From: Thermodesulfovibrionales bacterium
GTDB lineage: Bacteria; Nitrospirota; Thermodesulfovibrionia; Thermodesulfovibrionales; UBA1546
Assembly (NCBI GenBank): GCA_030018605.1
Contig: JASEHP010000018.1
Coordinates: 1-17,703 of the forward strand
Reading direction: 5' to 3'
DNA: 17,703 bases
In this document: piece by piece, positions 6,289-12,020 of the stretch
Layout of the letters: each line of letters starts with the position of its first letter
How positions within the stretch are numbered: position 1 is the stretch's first letter
The notes under the pieces: model-generated
Seen by the model: the letters and a program-made list of their open reading frames with translations, nothing else
What the model was told of the DNA's origin: nothing
Database searches by the model: none
Program-made: the position numbers and the translations under genes

Positions 6289-6528
6289 ATGTGCCTTGCA
6301 GTTCCATCAAAGATTGTCAGCGTAAATAATCTTCTTGCAACAGTTGATGCCTACGGCGCAAGGATGGAGATTAGCCTTATGCTTCTTCCCGAAGAAGCGC
6401 AGATAGGGGATTATGTTATCGTGCATGCAGGATTTGCCATACAAAAAGTAGACGGCGAAGCCGCTCAGGAGGCGCTGAAATATATAAGACAGCTTTTAGA
6501 GGAAGATGAGGAAAACTTACATCCCTAA
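6289..6528 (+). CDS. hypC: HypC/HupF-family hydrogenase maturation chaperone
   Basis: A 79-residue HypC family protein. It begins MCLAVP with the functional Cys2 exposed after Met removal, has the SKIVSV strand and the GDYVIVHAGFAIQKVD core, and ends with a charged helix. HypC works with HypD to carry the Fe(CN)2CO unit into the large subunit of [NiFe] hydrogenases. No other hyp gene or hydrogenase subunit is in the window, so this is an orphan copy; hydrogenase genes must lie elsewhere if it acts canonically. A GGAG Shine-Dalgarno lies 65 bp downstream of hom on the same strand, and no separate promoter is evident, so it may be transcribed with hom. Confidence 0.93.
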   Translation: MCLAVPSKIVSVNNLLATVDAYGARMEISLMLLPEEAQIGDYVIVHAGFAIQKVDGEAAQEALKYIRQLLEEDEENLHP

Positions 6529-6537
6529 ATTTTTAAT

Positions 6538-6565
6538 TTGACATTGACAAAGTTATGCGGATAAT
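6538..6565 (+). promoter_or_regulatory. Strong sigma-70-type promoter of the cytochrome unit
   Basis: TTGACA (6538-6543), 16-bp spacer, GATAAT (6560-6565, 5/6 to TATAAT). A second TTGACA overlaps right behind it (6544-6549) with AATACT 17 bp on (6567-6572), so two staggered starts are possible. Transcription from ~6572 would give a 5' leader of about 145 nt before the lipoprotein ATG at 6716. Confidence 0.7.
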
Positions 6566-6612
6566 AAATACTAATAAGAAGGAATAGCCATCAATCTTAT
6601 TTTACATTCAGT

Positions 6613-6623
6613 AAGGAGGTGAT
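6613..6623 (+). promoter_or_regulatory. Orphan, near-perfect Shine-Dalgarno in the leader
   Basis: AAGGAGGTGAT is an 11-base match to the complement of the 16S rRNA 3' end, but no ATG, GTG or TTG follows at usable spacing. The codon in the right place is ACG (6626-6628), which opens only ACG GTA GAG AAT ATT TAA. Upstream, AATAAGA (6573-6579) and TCTTATT (6595-6601) can pair. It may be a degenerate leader peptide, a ribosome standby site or a relic; the sequence alone does not decide. Confidence 0.45.
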
Positions 6624-6671
6624 TTACGGTAGAGAATATTTAAAAAGAAGTATTTTTATTTAAGTTGAAAA

Positions 6672-6686
6672 GTGGGTAATACCCAC
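6672..6686. promoter_or_regulatory. Perfect inverted repeat in the cytochrome leader
   Basis: GTGGGT-AAT-ACCCAC, six paired bases around a three-base centre, lies ~30 bp before the start codon and 13 bp before the functional GGAGG (6699-6703). It could be a protein-binding site or a small RNA hairpin next to the ribosome site. Confidence 0.45.
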
Positions 6687-6715
6687 AAATAATTTAAAGG
6701 AGGTAAGATTAGGGA

Positions 6716-7918
6716 ATGAAAACCAAGTTTATGTTGCTGACAACAGTAATGCTGATTCTGAGTATCAGTCTCGTGGGATGCGGCGAACCAAAAGGAGTCT
6801 ATAAAGGAAACATCTATGTTGCAGGTCATGGAGGGCACATTGCTGATGCCACTGTCTCCATAGACCCCACTGACACAAAGAAACCATTCAAGATACCAAC
6901 GTATGCTATATGGACAGGGGATAAGCTGCACCCTATACATCTCGGAAGGGCAGCGACCCACGGTCTCCATGATGTAAGGGTTGATAACCAGAATCCTAAC
7001 ACACTGTTCTGGTCCAACTACAGACATCCGGATTCCAAGCTGATTGTAGGGAAGGCTGATGCAGTTACAGGCAAGTGGACTGCAGAGAAGGTGCTTGACA
7101 TGCCCAAAGAGGTGATGGACTTCAAAAAGACTGACAAGGTAGTCTTCTACTGCGGATCGGGACAGTCTGCAAAATATTACTTCCCGATATTTATGGGATA
7201 CCCCGCGTTTATTGATGTGATTGACAAGGCTACTCTTGAATTAAAGCACAGGGTTATGCTCGCCAGCAATCCCAAACTCCCTGTTAACTACAAATTCACC
7301 CATGGTTTCAACAGCCCCGACAACAAGGTTCTCTTTTTATCTGTAAACGAGGCAGCCGAACCTCACGGCGACCATAATGGGAAACAGCACTTCTATCTTA
7401 TTGATATACCTGCGCTTGAGAACGGACAGTTAAATGTGCTGGCAAAGAATATGGCTGAATTCCCAAAAGGGACTATAACATTCAGAGGCTCATTTACACC
7501 CGACGGGAAACAGATACTCCTGGCAGGAAGGACAAGGTCGCTTGTGCTTAATGCAGCAGACCTCTCAGTTGTAAAGGATGTGCCTGTTCCGGCAGAACCG
7601 GCCGGCATCGAGAACCATGACATAGTTACATCACCTGATGGAAAATACGGCATAGCAACACTGAGGGTTGATGTTGAGGTAGACGGTAAAAAGATTAAGG
7701 ATGGACAGATCGCACTCCTTGATGTTAATGCCGGCAAATGGATAGGGGGGATGCAATCTGTCTGCAGGCACTGCCATGCAAAAAGCCAAAAGGGCACCTT
7801 GCTGAAAATACCTATGAAAATAGTAGGCTGTGACAGATGTCATTTAGACCCGAGGTCATATCAGGACATTAAGGCTGACCAGATGCTCTGCGGAGCAGAT
7901 GCCAGGTGGAGGAAGTAG
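6716..7918 (+). CDS. Beta-propeller lipoprotein with two C-terminal heme-c motifs
   Basis: 400 residues. A short signal peptide ends in the lipobox LVGC (C22), so the mature protein should be lipid-anchored facing the periplasm. Residues ~30-340 are strand-rich with recurrent propeller-like segments such as HGFNSPDNKVLFLSV, RGSFTPDGKQILLAGR and HDIVTSPDGKYGIATLR, typical of YncE/YVTN or cytochrome-d1-like blades. The C-terminal 60 residues hold two c-type heme sites, CRHCH (350-354) and CDRCH (372-376). Histidines are abundant in the propeller (for example HGGHIAD, HPIHLGRAATHGLHD), so a metal or further cofactor site is possible. I do not recognise a characterised enzyme. Neighbourhood with a monoheme cytochrome c suggests an electron-transfer or periplasmic reductase/sensor role. 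The functional Shine-Dalgarno AAAGGAGG sits 12 nt before the ATG. Confidence 0.75.
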   Translation: MKTKFMLLTTVMLILSISLVGCGEPKGVYKGNIYVAGHGGHIADATVSIDPTDTKKPFKIPTYAIWTGDKLHPIHLGRAATHGLHDVRVDNQNPNTLFWSNYRHPDSKLIVGKADAVTGKWTAEKVLDMPKEVMDFKKTDKVVFYCGSGQSAKYYFPIFMGYPAFIDVIDKATLELKHRVMLASNPKLPVNYKFTHGFNSPDNKVLFLSVNEAAEPHGDHNGKQHFYLIDIPALENGQLNVLAKNMAEFPKGTITFRGSFTPDGKQILLAGRTRSLVLNAADLSVVKDVPVPAEPAGIENHDIVTSPDGKYGIATLRVDVEVDGKKIKDGQIALLDVNAGKWIGGMQSVCRHCHAKSQKGTLLKIPMKIVGCDRCHLDPRSYQDIKADQMLCGADARWRK

Positions 7919-7924
7919 TTTAAT

Positions 7925-7958
7925 TTTGGTAAGGGGGATAGAAATCCCCTTTACCAAA
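7925..7958 (+). promoter_or_regulatory. Very stable intercistronic hairpin
   Basis: TTTGGTAAGGGGGAT (7925-7939) pairs with ATCCCCTTTACCAAA (7944-7958) over 15 bp, with one G-U pair, around the loop AGAA. No T-run follows (TATCTAAC), so it is not a standard terminator. It separates the propeller and cytochrome genes, seven bases after the upstream stop codon, and probably protects or processes the mRNA so the two products can be made at different levels. Confidence 0.75.
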
Positions 7959-7997
7959 TATCTAACAGGTGAGGATTATAATATGGAGGAGGTAAAA

Positions 7998-8408
7998 ATG
8001 ACGAAAAGACTGATTTTTGCAGTGTTAGTAGTCCTCGGGGTTTTTATGGTATTTGCGGTAACTGGTGAGTTTTCTAATGCCTATAGCGCTGCCGCAGAAG
8101 GTGATAAGACAAGAGGGGAGTTCCTGTTTTATAATCCAGGACTCGGGACCCTTCCTATAAGCTGCGGTTCATGCCACCCTGGCGGAAGAGGACTTGAAGC
8201 GGCACATGGGAAAAAGGGATTCAAGATTCTGGGTGTAAAGACAGATAAACTTGAATCCGTTATAAATTTTTGGGTCGTAAATATTCTGCGCGGTGAAAAG
8301 CTTGACCACAACTCACAGACAATGAAAGATATAAAGGCATATATTAAATCTCTTTTTGGCTTGCCAAAAAGAGATTTGCCGAAAAGCATTCCGATTAATG
8401 AATGCTAA
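7998..8408 (+). CDS. Periplasmic monoheme cytochrome c
   Basis: 136 residues from the chosen ATG at 7998, which follows GGAGGAGG at five bases and starts a proper signal peptide (MTKR, then a hydrophobic stretch to about residue 22, cleavage probably after AYSAAA). An in-frame ATG at 7983 would add five residues (MEEVK) and has a weaker site. The single heme motif CGSCH is at 56-60. The C-terminal helix with SQTMKDIKAYIKSL carries a Met (109) in the place typical of the axial Met of class I cytochromes, though the surrounding sequence is divergent. It ends in a free Cys (IPINEC). It follows the propeller diheme lipoprotein and should be its electron partner or a downstream carrier. Confidence 0.85.
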   Translation: MTKRLIFAVLVVLGVFMVFAVTGEFSNAYSAAAEGDKTRGEFLFYNPGLGTLPISCGSCHPGGRGLEAAHGKKGFKILGVKTDKLESVINFWVVNILRGEKLDHNSQTMKDIKAYIKSLFGLPKRDLPKSIPINEC

Positions 8409-8426
8409 TTACTGAGATTTAAAATT

Positions 8427-8463
8427 AAAAGAGGGGAAGGCATATTGTGCCTTCCCCTCTTTT
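8427..8463. terminator. Bidirectional rho-independent terminator
   Basis: A 16-bp uninterrupted stem: AAAAGAGGGGAAGGCA (8427-8442), loop TATTG, TGCCTTCCCCTCTTTT (8448-8463), flanked by T-runs in both directions. It lies between the convergent cytochrome and permease genes and can terminate both. The minus-strand permease stop codon begins at the next base. Confidence 0.93.
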
Positions 8464-9702
8464 TTATAATCTTTTGATAGCCTCAACAGGGCTTACCTTT
8501 GATGCCTTACATGCAGGATAAAGCCCTGCACAGATTCCGAGAATAAGAGACATAAGAAAACATACTGCAGCGAGCTCAATGTCAAAGGCAAGAAGTCCCT
8601 TGCTGTAAACAGAAGGGATAAGCCTTCCAATGATTTCTTCAATAAGAGAGGCGCCAACTATGGCAAGTATAATACCTGCTATTGCGCCTGTGCCTGTTAT
8701 AATTAACGATTCATAGATGGTCATCTTGAATATATCAGACTTAAGCGCGCCGATGGCCCTCATCATTCCTATCTCCTGAGTCTGCTCGTTTACTGTTATC
8801 AACATTGAATTTATTATACCTGCAGCGCCTACCATGAGGGCAACGATTACTATAGAAAGGGAAAGGGTCTTTGCCGAGGCAGCGATAGCTGAGACACTTT
8901 TCACTGCATCTGAAACAGTTACTGTCTTAATGTTAGGGATTCTTTTTGTGAGGTCAGACTTTACCTCCATAAAAGAGGCGGCACCCTTTAGTTTCACTGC
9001 CACTGCGCTTATAGGGTCATCTGTGATCCTGTGTTTCAGGACGCAGGTCGGGTCATCTACTTCTATTACACGGAGTCCTGTTGTCTTTATTGCCACTTCC
9101 TGCACTGTGCGTATCTCTGCATAAATGAATGCATCGTCCTTACTGAAAGTTCTTTCAAGGATGCCGCTCACAAGAAATGTCCAGCTGCCATAACTTATGC
9201 TGTCACCTATCTTTAATCCCTTCTCTTTTGCTATATCTGAACCAACTAATATCTTGTTCAGTCTCAGCGCATCCCAGCCTGCGGGCATTTCCCCTTTTAT
9301 CCGCCAATCAGGCTTTATCTTCTTTATATATTCAGACTCATAGCCATAAATGAGGGTTTTTCTATTTTTTTTAGGGTCAGGCATCTGTGCCACAATTATA
9401 GGAGATGCTATCTCAATTCCCGGGGACCTTTTAATCTCTTCTACTATTGCCTGGTCTAAAAATGTGGGGGTGAACTTCCCATAGAAAAGGAGCGAGGCAA
9501 CCTCATGGGCACAGCTTACAGGGACAATCAGAAAATCTATCCCTGTCCTCTGAAGCTCAGTCCCCATTCTTTTTTCAAACCCTTTTGTTATGGAAAGAGT
9601 AGAAAAAAGCAGCGCTATTGAGACAGCAATCCCGGCTGCTGTAAAAAGATTCCTCCTTTTCTGTCTCAGGAAATTTTTATATGCAAGCTTGGGTGTAACC
9701 AT
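8464..9702 (-). CDS. FtsX/MacB-family ABC transporter permease (second copy)
   Basis: 412 residues. One N-terminal membrane helix (NLFTAAGIAVSIALLFSTLSI), a periplasmic domain of ~225 residues, and three C-terminal helices starting near residues 280, 330 and 375, with the GMMRAIGALKSDIF coupling motif and the terminal ACKASKVSPVEAIKRL box of the FtsX/MacB family. The early periplasmic stretch reads IDFLIVPVSCAHEVASLLF, with Cys64, Glu67 and Ala69 at the same positions as in the sister permease (PSGCPYEVA). The gene starts five bases after the ATPase stop with only a weak Shine-Dalgarno, so translational coupling is likely. Such permeases are mechanotransmission devices for lipoprotein or peptide export or envelope signalling rather than solute channels; the substrate here is unknown. 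Confidence 0.9.
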   Translation of the reverse strand: MVTPKLAYKNFLRQKRRNLFTAAGIAVSIALLFSTLSITKGFEKRMGTELQRTGIDFLIVPVSCAHEVASLLFYGKFTPTFLDQAIVEEIKRSPGIEIASPIIVAQMPDPKKNRKTLIYGYESEYIKKIKPDWRIKGEMPAGWDALRLNKILVGSDIAKEKGLKIGDSISYGSWTFLVSGILERTFSKDDAFIYAEIRTVQEVAIKTTGLRVIEVDDPTCVLKHRITDDPISAVAVKLKGAASFMEVKSDLTKRIPNIKTVTVSDAVKSVSAIAASAKTLSLSIVIVALMVGAAGIINSMLITVNEQTQEIGMMRAIGALKSDIFKMTIYESLIITGTGAIAGIILAIVGASLIEEIIGRLIPSVYSKGLLAFDIELAAVCFLMSLILGICAGLYPACKASKVSPVEAIKRL

Positions 9703-9707
9703 ACGTT

Positions 9708-10409
9708 TTATATAGACCCAGTTATATGTTTACTATCTAACCGGGTAGAGTTCATCTGTCCATCGCTTATTGATATGACGCGCCCTGTCTTTTCAGCAAA
9801 AGCGACATTATGAGTAACAAGTATTATGGTAAGCCCCCTGGAGTTAAGGGATTTTAAAAGCTCGAATATTATCATGCTGTTTTTTGTGTCAAGGGTGCCT
9901 GTGGGCTCATCAGCGAGTATGACATGAGGGTGGTTTGCTATTGCCCTCGCTATAGCAACCCTCTGCATCTCTCCTCCGCTGAGCTGGTCCGGCGTATGCT
10001 TTGCCCTCATATCAAGCCCTACAGTATCAAGGAGAGACAGGATATATTTTTTGTCTATAGGTTTTCTGCTGAATTTGAGCGGCAGCGCTACATTCTCTGC
10101 TGCAGTAAGCCCCGGTATAAGGTAGAACTGCTGGAAGATAAAACCTATCTTTTCTCTCCTTATCCTTGAAATCTCTTTCTCATTCATTGTTGAAACCTCT
10201 ATCCCGTCAATCTTTACTGTCCCCCTTGTAGGTCTATCCAGACATCCCATAATATTAAGGAGTGTGGTCTTTCCTGAACCTGACTGGCCCACTATGGAGA
10301 TGAATTCTCCCTCTTGAAACGTAATGTTCACATCTTTGAGCGCATGGATCTCCTCCGAACCTCTTCTGTAAATCTTTTCTACCCCCTCAAGCGCAATAAC
10401 AGGCAACAT
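9708..10409 (-). CDS. MacB/LolD-type ABC transporter ATPase
   Basis: 233 residues with every ABC element: Walker A GQSGSGKTT (41-49), Q-loop Q93, signature LSGGE (143-147), Walker B VILADE (163-168), D-loop (TLD, 172-174) and the switch His in LVTHN (H200). The REKIGFIFQQFYLIPGLTAAENVALPL stretch is characteristic of the LolD/MacB/FtsE branch that pairs with FtsX-like permeases. A strong AGGAGG Shine-Dalgarno overlaps the end of the upstream permease gene, three bases away. It sits between two paralogous permeases, so the working transporter is probably a heterodimer of permeases on an ATPase homodimer. Confidence 0.95.
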   Translation of the reverse strand: MLPVIALEGVEKIYRRGSEEIHALKDVNITFQEGEFISIVGQSGSGKTTLLNIMGCLDRPTRGTVKIDGIEVSTMNEKEISRIRREKIGFIFQQFYLIPGLTAAENVALPLKFSRKPIDKKYILSLLDTVGLDMRAKHTPDQLSGGEMQRVAIARAIANHPHVILADEPTGTLDTKNSMIIFELLKSLNSRGLTIILVTHNVAFAEKTGRVISISDGQMNSTRLDSKHITGSI

Positions 10410-10412
10410 CTT

Positions 10413-11576
10413 TTAACCTCCTATAGCTTCAACAGGACTTAGGCGTGATGCCTTCCACGCAGGAAAAAGTCCTGAAACAGCTCCAATAATAATAGAGAAA
10501 AAAAAGCACAAAACAGCAAGCTCGTATCCAAAGGTTACTATCCTGCCTCCCGGCACATACGGTGTGATATTTCTGACAATCTTTTCAATGAGAGGGGAAA
10601 AGATAACGCTTAAAAAAATGCCTGCTGCGCCGCCAATGGCAGAGAGGACAATGGCCTCATTTATTACCATGCTGAATATATCAGACCTTGACGCCCCGAT
10701 TGCCCTTATCATGCCTATTTCCTTGGTTTGCTCAAACACTGTAGTAAGCATTAAATTTATAATGCCAATAGCGCTTATAAAAATCACAATGACAGCTATA
10801 GAAATGCCAAGCGACTTCGCTGATGAAACAATGGTCATGATGCTCCCTATAATTTCACCCATTGTGATTATCTGAACTGATGTCACCTTTATATAAATAT
10901 CGCCTATTATGTCTTCAAGCATGGCAGGGTCTTTTGCCCTTGCAAATATGGCGGTTACTGCCTGCGGTTTATTGATTATCTCCTGAAGTGTCTGGATATG
11001 CATATAGACAAAGGCATCGTCCTGAGTCGTTGTCTCTTTAAGGATGCCTGCAACTTTGAATCTTCTATTTTCTATTGTATAGGTAATTTCATCACCCGGT
11101 TTCAGCTTATAAGCGTTAGCCACTGCTGAACCTGCAAGTATCTCAAACTTATCAGCAGGCAGCCTCCCGTCTATCTGCCATTCAGGCTTAATCTTAAAGG
11201 CGTCCGCCATATCAATCCCGTAAATGGTGTCAACCCTTCCTGCCCTGGGATTCGGAAGTTGAGTGACGAGAGCCGGAGAGACTAATTCAAGCCTCTCGGT
11301 TGTCCTGACCTTTTCCAATACATCTGCATTAAGGAGCTGCGGGAGTATAGAGCCGTGAAGGACAAGCGTTGCCACTTCATAAGGGCATCCTGAGGGCACA
11401 ATCATAAAGTGAATGCCTGTTTTTTTGAGTTGTCTGTCAAGCTCTCTTTCAAATCCCTTATTAATGGAGAGGATAGAAAAGAACACGGCAATAGAAAATG
11501 CAATGCCAAATAATGTAAGGAGACTTCTTGTCTTACGCCTCTTGATATTATTTAATGCGAGTTTTAGAATGGTCAC
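10413..11576 (-). CDS. FtsX/MacB-family ABC transporter permease (first copy)
   Basis: 387 residues with the same topology as its paralogue in this operon: N-terminal helix (RSLLTLFGIAFSIAVFFSILSI), large periplasmic domain, three C-terminal helices, the GMIRAIGASRSDIF motif and a terminal WKASRLSPVEAI box. The periplasmic start has IHFMIVPSGCPYEVATLVLHG, with Cys64 and Glu67 matching Cys64 and Glu67 of the other permease. The start codon is GTG, immediately after the TAA of the lipoprotein gene (TAAGTG), with GGAG inside that gene. The two permeases are clearly duplicates that have diverged, so heterodimer formation is likely. Confidence 0.9.
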   Translation of the reverse strand: MTILKLALNNIKRRKTRSLLTLFGIAFSIAVFFSILSINKGFERELDRQLKKTGIHFMIVPSGCPYEVATLVLHGSILPQLLNADVLEKVRTTERLELVSPALVTQLPNPRAGRVDTIYGIDMADAFKIKPEWQIDGRLPADKFEILAGSAVANAYKLKPGDEITYTIENRRFKVAGILKETTTQDDAFVYMHIQTLQEIINKPQAVTAIFARAKDPAMLEDIIGDIYIKVTSVQIITMGEIIGSIMTIVSSAKSLGISIAVIVIFISAIGIINLMLTTVFEQTKEIGMIRAIGASRSDIFSMVINEAIVLSAIGGAAGIFLSVIFSPLIEKIVRNITPYVPGGRIVTFGYELAVLCFFFSIIIGAVSGLFPAWKASRLSPVEAIGG

Positions 11577-11957
11577 TTATTTTATCTCCACTCCCTGAGC
11601 TATTATCTTGTAGTCGCCATTTTTTTTCACAATCCCTGTAACCTTTGCATTTCTGCCTATCTGGTTTTTAGTGGTTATGGAAAGACCGGCTGGCGCAAGG
11701 TCAATAAGAATCGCACCTGTCTCATCCGTAAAATAAAACCAACAGCCAATACTGAGACACTGGCTTAATATCTTGCCCTCAAGATTCACAACCTTGCCTT
11801 CAAGCGCAGGGTCAAGATGGATGTCCTTAACTTTCACGATGGGTGCATCTTTACTGATTGCCTGGCCGTATTTCTCTTCTCTGCTGCACCCGGAAATAAG
11901 CCCAAGTATTAATATTAATGCTGCTGCAATATAAATTCTAAGCCTTAGACACGACAC
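11577..11957 (-). CDS. OB-fold-like lipoprotein with a CxxxxC motif
   Basis: 126 residues starting at GTG. A lipoprotein signal peptide with Arg5 and Arg7 and the lipobox LISGC (C24) is clear. The mature part looks like a small OB-type beta barrel: KVKDIHLDPALEGKVVNLEGKIL, then QCLSIGCWFYFTDETGAILIDL and NAKVTGIVKKNGDYKIIAQGVEI. C67 and C72 in CLSIGCW form a conserved-looking pair, reminiscent of the C-x-x-x-GCW segment in DUF4920-type proteins. It is first gene of the permease/ATPase operon and probably acts as its periplasmic partner. Only the GTG at 11957 gives a basic N-terminus ahead of the hydrophobic core; it lies seven bases after a perfect -10, so the message should be leaderless. 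Confidence 0.75.
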   Translation of the reverse strand: MSCLRLRIYIAAALILILGLISGCSREEKYGQAISKDAPIVKVKDIHLDPALEGKVVNLEGKILSQCLSIGCWFYFTDETGAILIDLAPAGLSITTKNQIGRNAKVTGIVKKNGDYKIIAQGVEIK

Positions 11958-11964
11958 AAAAACT

Positions 11965-11973
11965 ATTATACCA
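11965..11973 (-). promoter_or_regulatory. Extended -10 promoter, leaderless start of the ABC operon
   Basis: On the minus strand TGGTATAAT is a perfect TATAAT with extended -10 TG. It is followed by AGTTTTT and then the GTG start codon, so the first transcribed base falls at or within a base or two of the start codon. No good -35 is present. The 63-bp gap to the glutamate synthase gene upstream contains no terminator that I can see, so read-through from that operon is also possible. Confidence 0.6.
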
Positions 11974-12020
11974 GAATAATGCAGCCATCTGTTTTTATTT
12001 GAATAACAGTAAAAATCTGC

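Noticed and set aside
7899..7997. Longer version of cytochrome c beginning at 7899
   Set aside because: It overlaps the propeller gene, includes the intercistronic hairpin, and would place the signal peptide internally; the ATG at 7998 has GGAGGAGG.
11974..12020. Terminator between the glutamate synthase and ABC operons
   Set aside because: Only a 5-bp CTGTT/AACAG stem with a long AT loop is available, too weak to call.
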